From contig NC_053402.1 in assembly GCF_016859285.1 (NCBI RefSeq), positions 6,357,031 to 6,421,030 on the forward strand: DNA of 64,000 bases. Direction: 5' to 3'. The DNA comes from Xiphias gladius (taxonomy: Eukaryota > Chordata > Actinopteri > Istiophoriformes > Xiphiidae). Of the stretch, positions 49,450 through 60,480 are shown one piece after another. Within the stretch, counting starts at the first letter, position 1. Each line of letters begins with the position of its first letter. The position numbers and the translations under genes are program-made. The notes beneath the pieces were generated by a model, which was not told where the DNA came from, did not search any database, and was given only the letters and a program-made list of their open reading frames with translations.

Positions 49450-51060
49450 CCAGGGACTCAGGGGAAAGGACTCAAATGCAGACATACAACACAGGCTGAT
49501 TTGGTGAGGGTGTTTTATTATACAAAAATAAGGCTTACAGGTAGATGAATGGATGAACATGTAGGTGAGTGACAGGTAAACCGGCAGGAACAAACAACAA
49601 GATTTTTTACACGAGGAACGGATAATACACAGACGAACTGACGAGGAGTGAAGGTAATGCAAAGACTCAAATACACAAGGGAAGCAGGGATCAGAGGAAT
49701 GGGGCAGGGGATTTCAGGGAAACAGCAGAAGGAGTGTACACAGGCAGAGGCAGAGATGAAGGCAAGTCCATTCAGGAGGGCGGAGACGGGGGACAGGGAT
49801 GAAGGCAGGTCTGCTCCAGAGGTCGAGCAAGAGGGTGACCCGGCAGACAGAGCCTCTCTGGATCATCACTTGGAGGCTGACGCCATAGGTGGTACTGTGC
49901 TGGAGACCGGAGAAGAGACTGGAGGTCTTGTGAGATAGCTGGTACAAGAAAATTCAGTTGCAGGTCGAGCCAGGATACAGAGCACGAGGTGGACAGCTGC
50001 AGGTCAGGGCAGGATGCAGTCAGCTGGAACCCACACCTGGGAAACATGACCAGGCTTGACGTAGGCTAGCACCCCTCATGCGAGATCAGTAGCAGGAGTC
50101 GGCCGAGCTGCAGCCATGAGATCAGGAGTAGTAGTTGGCCAGGCCTCCGTGGGGAAACCAGGAGCAGGAGTCCGCCTGGGTGCTGAGGGGAAACCAGGAG
50201 CAGTTGTCAAGCCGCCGACTGGGAACCTGGTGTGGGCTTGGCATCAGCCAGGACCCCTGACTCAGGAACAGACAAGATGTTGCAAGGGACGGCAGACTCA
50301 GGAACAAGCGAAACATCAGCTTGGACCCCCTATGCAGGAACAGGCACAAGTCTGTGGGAACGGCCAACTCAGGTTCTGGTGGGGGCCCAGCTGGGCATCG
50401 ATCATCGCACTGGGCAGCAGAAACTCAGGGTTGCTGGGCAGCGGAGGCTCTGTAGTGCTGGGCAGCGGAGCCTCAGTGACACTGGCTAGCTGGGAGGATT
50501 GACGTCTTTGTCACCGCCGCTTCCTTCTAGGGGCTCCGACCCCTAGATATCTTGGGGCAACAGCCAGACAACTCCCAAAGAAAGGGGACTGCTCAAGATC
50601 TTGAGGGTCGGGATTCCACAGGAGGCTGGTGAACTTGGGAGTAGGATATTGCAGGTGGAGGCCAGAGGTTAGCAGGACAGAGGCTAGCCGACTGGGATGC
50701 TGGCTGGAGGTTAGCAGGCCAGAGACTAGCCGACAGGGATGTTGGCTGGAAGCTAGCCGACAGCTGGAGGCTAGCAGTTGGGATGACTGGTTGGTGGCTA
50801 GCAGGCTGGCAGACTGGCTGGGAATCAGGGATGTTAACAAAGTCTTGAATCCAGTCAGGCAATCAACTTTTTAACAATGGCTTAAAGGACACTTCCCTTT
50901 GTGCCATCATTATAAAAGCCTCTTATAGACACACAGAAGCAGGAAAAAACAAAGACATGAAGTTAAAAAAAAAGCCAACACACAAGGGAGTAATTTCAAA
51001 GTAAAACAGGAAACAAAGAGAGTCCAAAGAGTCACACAGAGGGCAGATCATGACAAAAAG
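49450..51060. repeat. GC-rich repeat with internal minisatellites
   Basis: A block unlike its AT-rich neighbours. It has repeated GGGGAAACCAGGAGCAG units (50150-50210), repeated CTCAGGAACA units (50260-50345), GCTGGGCAGCGGAG units (50417-50475), and a 42-bp tandem starting GGTTAGCAGGACAGAGGC (50667-50750, then decaying to about 50820). The flanks (from about 49455, TCAGGGGAAAGGACTCAAAT, to about 51050, CAGAGGGCAGATCATGAC) look like ends of a dispersed fish element. Open frames across it have no start context or family resemblance, so I read it as a non-autonomous mobile element rather than a gene. Confidence 0.55.
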
Positions 51061-53215
51061 AGCATACGGAATATCTTTTTATGGGTAAATTTATACTGAC
51101 ACAACTACATCAGCAGGTGCCATAAAGAGGAGACAAAACATTCTTTCTTTTCTTTGGTAGTGACACCAGAAGCCATCGTGGGTCTGTGGCAACAGTTGTG
51201 TCCATGTTGCGCTCCATTATGTCTAAAAATGTTTATTTTTCAAATGAGGATTTTATATTTAGAGTTCAGATAAGACCTAAAAATATATCTTAAATTATTT
51301 TTGGGACAGGTGCCATAAAAATGTCGAACTAACTTTTTTTTGAAACAAAGTAAATGGTGAAAAAATGTTTAGCAAACGCTTTATAACCTCTGCAACAAAG
51401 TGACTGATTCACTTGGCTTTGAAGAACTTTTTCCACCTCCGTGTGTGCCATTGTCTGTCTGACATAATTCTAGAAAGACCACCACCAGCTCACACTCAAT
51501 AGCTTCTCAGTATGGCAGAGAAAAAGAGTTCTTTGGAAATTTCAGTCCTCTGTTTCTTAACTCCACATGGATGCTATTTACTTGTGCAACCATGATGATT
51601 GTATATTTTAATTTGCACCGAAGGGACACACTATAAAACAGAAAACTTTGCAGCAAAACAGTTGTAAATAAGTGTTACGAGAGGTTTTGTGTTGTACATT
51701 GCACTGGACAACATACAGTACATTAATTCAACAAAAGTTCCATCTTTTCTAAAAACCACCCTCACCTGAGAGACCTCAAACATGAAGAGCACAATGTTGT
51801 CAGGTTGTGTTTTGGACTTTAAATGTCTCACTTCATTACACAGGAAGCTGCTAGCTGAATAACACTGCCCTGTGCCTTGTAAAAACACACAGTTCAAGAG
51901 TAACACTTGCCTTTGCAGGAGAAGCTATGCACTCCTGCAGGGTCATCATGTTTGCTAAATTTCAACATTTTGTGCATCTATTCAAAAATCAGTGCCCTCA
52001 GTTTCACACTTTTCACTCAACCTACATGTCATACTGTTTACCTAACATAATACTCATTTTGTGAGAGGCCTTCCTTAGTGTAACAGTTTCAAATACTAAT
52101 CCACAGCAGCAGAAGAACATGCAGCCTGGTTAGAAATGGTTGGCTGCAGTTTGTTTGTCACCCCCTTCTCTGCATTTCTGTAAAAACAGCCCCAAAACAT
52201 TTATTTGTTTGATTTATTTGTTAAAAGCTTCATAATTGCCACACTTTTATTCCACACATTTTTGTTTAACTATGCATGTCATGCTCATTGGTTTTTATAC
52301 ACAATCAATTGTTCAGTGTCTGACGGAAAGTGTATTTTGATGACATAGGAGTTAATATTGAAAATGGGTTGGGATTACTGTTATTTCCCCATGTTGTACA
52401 ATCATTTTGCCTCAGATTATGTCTTTTTGGGCCCAGAGAGGATTGGAAGTAACTGTAATAATTTCAATTCTTGAGTTTCTCAGAAAAGTTGTGCTTCTTC
52501 CTTTGGATCGGGGTACTTGATGTAAAGCAAGTTGAGATACATTAATTAATGTATTCAAATAGACCTCCCACTCCTCCTGGCAACACAGTCCTGTAAAAGC
52601 TAACCATAACTACTGCTTGTTTTACTGCATGCAGTTAAAATATGTCTATCTGTCCTTCCTGGCGGTGTGATTGTTGGGTCTTGGGAGAGAAGGGGAGAGA
52701 AGTGAAGTTAAGGAGTTTTATGTTTCTGATTAAAAAAATTTAATTCGAAACATGATCTATGTCTGTAGAATGACTAAGTGTGGCCAAAGGGTAAGTTCTG
52801 TGAAATCAGTGCCTATTAGTTTTCAAAAATCTCTTGTCTTGTATTTCACCCCCCCCCCATATTAACAGTGAACATCAGTAATTGGTAGATTACTAAAACA
52901 AACATACACACCTGTTCTTACATTATAACATGATTTTTGTTTAGTACTAGTTTGTTTTTTGGGTTAAACGCCCTCGTAAATTATAATTTCTCTGTTATAC
53001 AGTATGTACAGAGTTATAGTGTTGTGTTGAGGCTGAGTAGCCTCTCTGTGTCTGGCTCAGTAATGGTGTGCTCGAGTAAAGTATTGCTGATAACAGTATT
53101 ACACTGGTACAACGTGTTTAATCGTGAATCCCAAATTAAAGATCATTATATTTAAAATAATGATAACATGCACACATTAGAAGTGAAACTGGAAAGTGCC
53201 AGATTAATGGCATAC
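51061..53215. other. Intergenic, no feature recognised
   Basis: AT-rich sequence without recognisable coding exons, RNA genes or repeats beyond short homopolymers such as C8 at about 52850. Confidence 0.5.
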
Positions 53216-53219
53216 ATAA

Positions 53220-53480
53220 CAAAATGTTTTATGTTCAATTCAGTTAAACTCAGTTCAATTCAGTTCAATACAATTCAGTTTAATTTATATAGCGCTAAAT
53301 CATAACAGGGGTTATTTCAGGGCACTTTTCATATAGAGCAGGTCTATATCGTACTCTTTATAGTTGTATTTACATAGATCCAACATTCCCCCGTGAGCAA
53401 GCACTTGGCGACAGCGGCAAGGAAAAACTCCCTTTTTAACAGGTAGAAACCTTGAACAGAACCCAGCTCATGGTGGGCGG
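53220..53480. mobile_element. Dispersed fish repeat with TTATATAGCGC core
   Basis: CAATTCAGTT direct repeats lead into TTTATATAGCGCTAAATCA, then GTGAGCAAGCACTTGGCGAC and GCAAGGAAAAACTCCC. This order is a very common teleost non-coding repeat as I recall it. Strand and class are uncertain. Confidence 0.6.
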
Positions 53481-53711
53481 CCGGTGTTTCAGCCACTCTT
53501 TATTTTTGAATAAAAAGCTACTGATCACTAACTTGTTATTACTGCCACTGAGTGAAATGGGCACAGGCAGCAGCTCTAAGGGTACTGGCAGATTTGACCT
53601 GTAATATTTTTAGCCCACCTCAAAATTTAAAAAATAAATGCGAATTACATCACATGACTTTATAACTAATCTAAAAGGTGAGCTGTGTGTCCGATTGTCA
53701 TATGCTGTATA

Positions 53712-54713
53712 TATACTCACCGAGCACTTTATTAGGAAGACCTATACACTTGCTTATTCGTGCAATTATCCAATAAGCCAGTCATATGGCAGCATTGTAA
53801 TGCATAAAATTGTACAGGTCAGGAGCTTCACATCAAACATCAGAATGGGGGAAAAACGTGATCTCAGTGAGTATTTCTGAAACTGCTGATCTCCTGTGAT
53901 TTTCACACACAACACTCTCTAAAGTGTACTCAGACATCCATTGAGTGAAAGTTCTGTGGACGGAAACACCTTGTTGATGAGAGGTCAGAGGAGAATGACC
54001 AGTCTGGTTGGAGCTGACAGGCATTCTACAGTAAGTAAGATAACCAATCTTTACTAGTGTGGTGAGCAAAAAAGAATCACAGAATGCACAACACATTGAA
54101 CCTTGAGACGGATGGGCTACAATGACAGAAGACAACGTCGGGTTCCACTCCTGTCAGCAAAGAACAGAAATCTGAGGCTGCAGTAGGCACTGGCTCACCA
54201 AAACTGAACAGCTGAAGACTGGAAAAATGTTGAAAAATGAATCTCAATTTCTGCTGAAGCATGCAGCTGGTAGAATCAGAATTTGGTGTCAACAGCATGA
54301 ATCCATGGACCCAACTTGCCTTGTGTCAACAGTCCAGGTTGGAGGTAGTGGTGTAATGGTGTGGGGAATGATTTCTTGACACACTTTGGACCCCTAAATA
54401 CCAATCAATCATCATTTGAATGCCACAGCCTTTCTGAGTATTGTTGCTGACCCTGTGCATCCTTCTACGGCCACAATTTACCATCTTCTAATGGCTACTT
54501 CAAGCATGATTATGCAGCATGTCACAAAGCAAAAGTCGTCTCAAACTAGTTTCATGAACATGACAATGAGTTCAGTGTACTTCAGTGGCCTCCCTAGTCA
54601 CCAGATCTGAATCCAATAGAACACCTTTGGGATGTGGTTGAACAGGAGCTGACAATTCTGCAGAAATCATGTGATGTAGTCATGTCAACATGGACCAGAA
54701 TCTCAATTACATA
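53712..54713 (+). mobile_element. Decayed Tc1/mariner copy, 3'-truncated
   Basis: Begins with the terminal repeat ACTCACCGAGCACTTTATTA. The + strand translation near 54416-54460 reads NATAFLSIVADPVHP, and near 54595-54640 SPDLNPIEHLWDVVE, the Tc1 catalytic-Glu region, in a different frame. The element loses its right end at the palindrome centred on 54714. Confidence 0.8.
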
Positions 54714-54755
54714 TATATGTAATTGAGATTCTGGTCCATGTTGACATGACTACAT
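54674..54755. repeat. Perfect 82-bp palindrome (41-bp arms, no spacer)
   Basis: The left arm (54674-54714, beginning ATGTAGTCATGTCAACATGG) is followed directly by its exact reverse complement (54715-54755). The left arm is Tc1 transposase sequence, so the right arm is an inverted duplication of it. The centre is ATATATAT. No mismatch was found over 41 pairs. Confidence 0.95.
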
Positions 54756-54807
54756 ATACATGACTACATGTATATATATGTATATATAGATATATATATA
54801 TATATAC

Positions 54808-56386
54808 ACAGTTAGGTACGTAAGTATTTGGACAGTGACACAATTTTGTTAATTTTGCCTCTGTACACGACCACAATGGATTTGAAACAAAGCCATCAAG
54901 AAGTGGTTGAAGTGTAGACTTTTAGCTTTAATTCAAGGGGTTTAACTAAAATATTGCATTTGCAACCGTTTTGGAAATACAGCCATTTTTACAAATAGTC
55001 CCTTATTTTTAGAGGCTCAAAAGTAATTGGACAATTGACTGAACATCAGTGTTGTGGCCAGGTGTGGCCTGTTCCCTCGTCATTTCATGACAAATTAAGC
55101 AGATTAAAGGTCTGGAGTTGATTCCAAGTGTTGAATTTCCATTTGTTAGCTGTTCATGGGAACTCTAAATATGTGGTCCAAAGAGGTGTTGATGCAAATG
55201 AAGGAGGCCATCATTAAGCTGAAAAAAAATGCAAACCTATCAGACAGATAGCAGAAACTTTAGGAGAGGCCAAATCAACAATTTGGTACATTGTTTAAAA
55301 GAAGGAATGCGCTGGCGAGCTCAGCAACACCGAAAGGCCTGGAAGACCAAGTAAGACAACTTAAGTGAATGATAGCAGAATTCTTTCCTTGATGAAGAAA
55401 AACCCCTTCAAAAAATTTAGCTGACAATAATAGGCGTATCATTGTCAAAGTCTACAATCAAGAGAATGTAAATAAATCATGAATGTAAATACAGAGGGTT
55501 TACCACAAAGTGCAAACCACTGGTAACACTCAAGAACAGAGAGGTCAGATTAGACTTTGCCAAAAAACATCTAAAAAGGCCTGTCCATTTCTTGAACAAG
55601 ATTCTTTGTACAGATGAAAGCAAGATTAACTTGCACCAGAATGATGGGAAGAGAAGAGCATGGAGAAGGAAATGAACGGCTCATGATCCAAAGCATACCA
55701 CATAATCTGTCATGACATGGTGGAAGCAGTGTTATGGCATGGGCATGTATGGCTACCAGTCAGATTGGGTCACTGGTGTTTATTGATGATGTGACTGCTG
55801 ATAGAAGTAGCAGGATGAATTCTGAAGTGTGCATCTGCTCTAGCGAAAAGCTTCAAGACTGATAACCCAAGAGCTTCTCAAGACAAAGAAATTGAATATT
55901 CTTCAGTGGCCAATTCAGTCACCTGACCTCAAACCAACTGAGCATGCTTTTCACTTACTGAAGAAAAGACTGAGGGCAGAAAGACCCGCAAACAAGCAGC
56001 AACTGAAGGTGGCTGCAGTAAAGGCCTGGCAAAGCATCTCAGTGGAGGAAACTCAGCATTTAGTGATGTCCATGGGTTCCAGATTTCAGGCACCCATTTA
56101 TTGCAAAGGTTTTTCACCCAAGTATTAAAATAATCTGTATAATTATGTTGGTTTGTCCAGTTATTTGTGAGCCTATGAAAATTAGGGACTATGTATAAAA
56201 ATGGCTATAATTCTTAAACAGTTGCAGTATTTGCAATGCAATATTTTTGTTAAGCCCCTTGAATTAAAGCTAAAAGTCTACACTTTAACCACATCTTGAT
56301 GGTTTTGTTTCAAATCCAATGCAGTGGTGTACAGAGGCAAAATTATGAAAATTGCGTCACTGTCCATATACTTACATTCATAACTA
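54808..56386 (+). mobile_element. Near full-length Tc1/mariner with long terminal inverted repeats
   Basis: Ends (GTAAGTATTTGGACAGTGAC at the left; inverse GTCACTGTCCATATACTTAC at the right) form inverted repeats of about 130-150 bases inside AT-microsatellite flanks. Transposase pieces run left to right, including FTTKCKPLVTLKNREVRLDF (about 55498-55557) and, at 55892-56125, ILQWPIQSPDLKPTEHAFHL (catalytic-Glu region) to CKGFSPKY. Frameshifts and stops disable it. Same family as the truncated copy at 28.66-30.08 kb. Confidence 0.9.
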
Positions 56387-56406
56387 TATATATATATATA
56401 TATAGT

Positions 56407-56442
<36 letters not shown>
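56384..56442. repeat. (TA)n microsatellite at the Tc1 right end
   Basis: Two AT runs separated by TAGTTATGTA immediately after the Tc1 element. A smaller run (54781-54806) lies at its left end, consistent with insertion into a TA-rich target. Confidence 0.9.
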
Positions 56443-56446
<4 letters not shown>

Positions 56447-56499
56447 CAATATTTCTATTGAACAGTGGCTCCAATGGCTACGTGTGAGAGAAATTTCCA

Positions 56500-58610
56500 A
56501 AACCCATATGAAAACTCGTATTAATGAACCTACAGAGAATTACAACCGAACTCTGCCGTTTTGCCCCCGGCTCTACAACTGCAGAGCTCTTTGTTTTGAT
56601 TTTATGGCCTGTGACATTACTGTTTTGGCTCATTCTCAGCATCATTGGCCCCGTATCCAGTAGTTGGCAGCTGTTTTCAGTGAAAAAGCTCTGATAAACC
56701 CACTATACACTACCAGCACCAAACAGCGGACAGACGAAGTTAGTGACTAGTTGGTAAACACAATGGAGTATTTTAACAGCTTAAGAGATATGTTGGCGGG
56801 GTCCAAAAACAAAAATGAAAGGCGAGTGAATATTCTTTTTTTCCAAAAATACTTGCTTTTTCTTGCTAATACATTAGCCACAACATCTTTATATAACATG
56901 TCAGTGTTGTGTTTACACACATAATACTGCTTTAAAGCTAATTTTGAAGCATATGTACATCATCATTATCCAGTTTTGTATATTCATTTCTTTTCAGTAA
57001 CAGATTGGTCAAAATGTGCAGCCATTATTATAGTGAGGCCTTAGGGTAGATTTGGTTTGTTTTTAATCTCACCAGAGGCTGCAAAGTGCCTCAGCTGACC
57101 TCTGTTAGGTTCGTCAGGGTACCACATCATCACTGCCATAGTCAGTGCAGAATTAAACCCCCACCATTATTCACTGCATGATGACGTACTTACCATGAAA
57201 ATATTGGCATATTTGGTTTGTTGTCAAAGCATCATACAAGTTCAGACATTCATATGACTTCTGTTCTGCTTCTGTGTCCATAGTTTATGCCTCCCTATAT
57301 AACCTCCTCTGCTTGAATGAAAAGTAGTCACTGAGCTGCTCACATTATCATTCCTGTCTTTCACGAAATGTATATAATGAATGGCTGCTTTCTTGACTCA
57401 CAGGAGAGTGAAATAGTGGCAGCCACTTATCATTCAGTTGCTGTATAAATCAAATGAAAATTCATAGTTTAGTGAATGTGAGAAAAAATGAATGTGAGAA
57501 AACAGGATGTATCCAGTATGTGACAGAGACTGGATAATTTTGAAAAGATCAGCTACAGAAAGAAAGAAGTCACCATTGCAGAGGACCTTGATGCATAACT
57601 CCATTTAATACTTATATCTAATTTCAGCCTGGCCCCTATGGGATTTACAGCAGGGAGAAATAATGTTGATTTATGTGACACAAAGTTCAAAGTTTTATTT
57701 TAATTACATGCTATTACAAATTGAGCTTTCTCACAAATTCTTTTCCCATTTTAAAACACAGTGACATGGGGCAAGTCTGGGCTACTCTAAACATCACTGC
57801 TTGTATCCCATCCTCAGTCTCTGTTCTGGGCAACGACATTAATCTTGTACCTACTTGTCCTTGCCCATAACTGCCTTCACGTTGTACTAAATCCTAGGAA
57901 CTGGATGGTGTTTCACTTTGTGCAGTTTCTCCTCTGGAATGAATGGAGGTTGACTATGGTAGAAAAGCAACTCTTAATTCCTGGTGCTTTTTCCTAATCA
58001 ATCAAGTCACAGGAAATCATGATGTGACTGGTTGATTACTTGTAATATGAAGTTTGATAAATATACCAGGCTGTTTTTGCAAGGCATATTTATTATGTTT
58101 TATTATTTTATTATGTGGTTTTATCATCTGAATAATTCAGCTGGAAGTGTGGACGTAGTGTATAAAATTAATTCCCTACAATCCTTAAAATTCATTAAAC
58201 CTGCATTAATTGATTATTAATCAATTTGAGGGTAATGCAACATACTATTAACATAACACTTTATAATTTGCGAGCAAACAGTTGCTTATTTACACATTCA
58301 GCAGACAAAGACCAACATTATCATTCTTTTAAAGTTTTGTTTCTGGCCACCTGGTGAATGGCAAGCCTAATATTCACTTTCCTTGTAGCTCTGTTTATGG
58401 TCTCTACCAACTCCTGAGAGAAATATCTGCTCTTTAGCTGCTAAAGGTTAGACTGTTTTTACCAGTTTGCTGCTAATTGCATCCATCTGCTGTTTGGTGT
58501 TGGGTAGGTCCATCAGAGTCTATCAGAGCTTTCTTACCAAAAACAGCCTCTAAATTTTTAGACACATTAGCTGACTCTAGGGATGTCTGTTGTCTGTGTG
58601 GTCCATCATT
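56500..58610. other. Intergenic, mostly unrecognised
   Basis: About 56640-56830 (CAGTTGGCAGCTGTTTTCAG-like, then CACCAAACAGCGGACAGACG) resembles a repeat often met in fish genomes, with low confidence. The rest is AT-rich with no coding exon or RNA gene that I can support. Confidence 0.4.
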
Positions 58611-58614
58611 TTGG

Positions 58615-58897
58615 TTCATGGACTGCACTTATATAGCGCTTTTCTAGTCTTATTGACCACTCAAAGCACTCTCACTCACATGCCACATTCACCCATTCAC
58701 ACAGCACTTTTTCTATGCATGCAGCACTTTTCTATTCATAGAAACACACTATCACACACCAATGATACATCAGGGGCAATTTTGGGTTCGGTATCTTGCC
58801 CAAAGACACTTCTACATGCAGACTGGAGGAGCCGGGGATCGAACCACCGACTCTCTGGTAAGGGGATGACATGCTTTACCACCTGAGCCGCAGTCAC
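58615..58897 (-). mobile_element. tRNA-derived SINE
   Basis: On the - strand the head reads GGCTCAGGTGGTAAAGCATG (A box, 58889-58870) and GGTGGTTCGATCCCCGGC (B box, about 58848-58831). Then come AGTGTCTTTGGGCAAGATAC and, at the tail, AGAAAAGCGCTATATAAGTG. Both internal polymerase III boxes are recognisable, which fits a common teleost tRNA-type SINE. The duplicated CAGCACTTTT-like segment near 58700-58730 is a small internal repeat. Confidence 0.8.
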
Positions 58898-59541
58898 ATT
58901 TTTGTGTTACATGAAAGCTGATAAGGAAGGTAATGACGTCTGAGTCATGCTTTACCACTTTGTCTGTAGAAGTTTACATTTGGAGAAATCCAAAGGAAGC
59001 CGTCAATCCACAACATCTGCTGGCCTATGTTTTAGCTTGTATAACAGCAATCGAAGAGGATAGAAATTGTTGTTAATGCGAAGACTGGCCCCATTCTGTA
59101 TATGGGTGTTACTGTTATTTTGGACCGGTTTCTTGTACTGTATGTGGGACACAAGCTAACATACAGTAGGATGTGGTATTCTGGACTTAGGTGCATCACT
59201 GAAGCTACATTGTAATAGCAGTGCCTGGATACTGATCTGTGACCAAAAGTATTTTCATATTGATAAGGTGAAAATGTTAGCCAACATTTTGCCTCAATAG
59301 GAAGCTGCTATCCAGGAGCATCTCATTGAACTACAAAATGACGAGGAGGAATACGGGACATTTTGCACATCTAGCCGTTATGGGCCCTGTAGGGCCAGCA
59401 TTTTCCTACATTGTGGGAAAGGGCCCAGTTTTTGCTCCATATTTTCCCCACCTCTTGTCTCACTCAAGCACCTTGTTAACGTTCTCTGTGTCTGTTTTCC
59501 TTTTACTGTCAGCATCCTTAATGGCTGAGATACATTCGGAA
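58898..59541. other. Intergenic spacer, no feature recognised
   Basis: Between the SINE and the LINE fragment. A short frame near 59326-59559 has no recognisable domain. Confidence 0.4.
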
Positions 59542-60480
59542 TCAGATTTTTTTATTTATTAATCTGGCCAGGTATTTACTTGCTTTGTTGCCAGATTCAT
59601 ATAACTTCTGTTTAGCAAATCTGATGTGCCGTTCAGCTTTATGAGTGAGTAACGAGTTCAGTGAAGCCTTGATAGCCAAAATTGTTTTCAAATTATGCTC
59701 AGAAGGGTTTTTAACATAAGTCTTTTCCGCTTCTGGTAATTGAATCTCTAGCCCCCTCTGACACCCAAGTACTTTTCGTTGTTTACTTTTCACATATGAT
59801 ATTATTAGGCCTCTGGAATATGCTATGCTTGATTCCCAAAGAGTTGGAGGAGAGATGTCAGATGTATTGTTAATTGTGTAAAATATCTTGAATTCTGAGG
59901 TAAAATAAGAGATGAAGTTAGTGTTGCTGAGGACGGAAGAGTTGAATCTCCACATCTTGGTAGGGGGCAGGCGGGGGTACTCCCCTTGTGGAGAAGCAGA
60001 TGGAATATAGGGCTATGGTCTGAAATTGTGATATTTCTTTAGCTGCTCTTATGAACACATGAGTAAAAGGAAAAGTCATCTACTGGATGTGTGATCCTCC
60101 ACACATCAAAGTATCCCATCTCCTCACATAACTCTATTATTGCCCTGGCCCTTTTAGTAGGAGGTTGTCTCTCTATTGGGGATTTATCCATTTGGGGGAC
60201 CAATAGACAATTAAAGTTCCCTCCTATTTTGACTGTTCACATTTTATATATCAGCAATCTCTGAAACAATTAGCAATCAGTTAGCAATCTAACTGATTCA
60301 TTCTGTTGGATGATTAGGAGAGTAATATATATTCATTAAGGAAGTATGCTTACCAAATAACAGATCTCTTTCTATAACAAATTGTCCTCCCTCATCTCAA
60401 ATACATTTGTCTTCACTAGATGATAGTGATTTGTGGATTAAGATACATATGCCTGTGCTGTTAGAGGAAAAAGATGAGAA
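59542..60480 (-). pseudogene. L1/Tx1-type LINE ORF2 fragment
   Basis: On the - strand, degenerate translation near 60200-60050 gives KRARAIIELCEEMGYFDVW and HPVDDFSFYS, like the end of the apurinic-type endonuclease domain. It runs on to an open frame at 59955-59545 with WRFNSSVLSN, LWESSIAYSRGLIISY and LLTHKAERHIRFAKQKLYES, the linker before the reverse transcriptase in L1/Tx1 elements. It stops before the RT domain. A 5' part (ORF1) was not found. Confidence 0.7.

Noticed and set aside
50116..50874. Several overlapping open frames in both directions
   Set aside because: They arise from stop-poor tandem repeats; all frames are similarly open and none resembles a protein.
58831..58889. Possible tRNA gene
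   Set aside because: Only A and B boxes match; the region continues into a SINE body, and no acceptor stem pairs.
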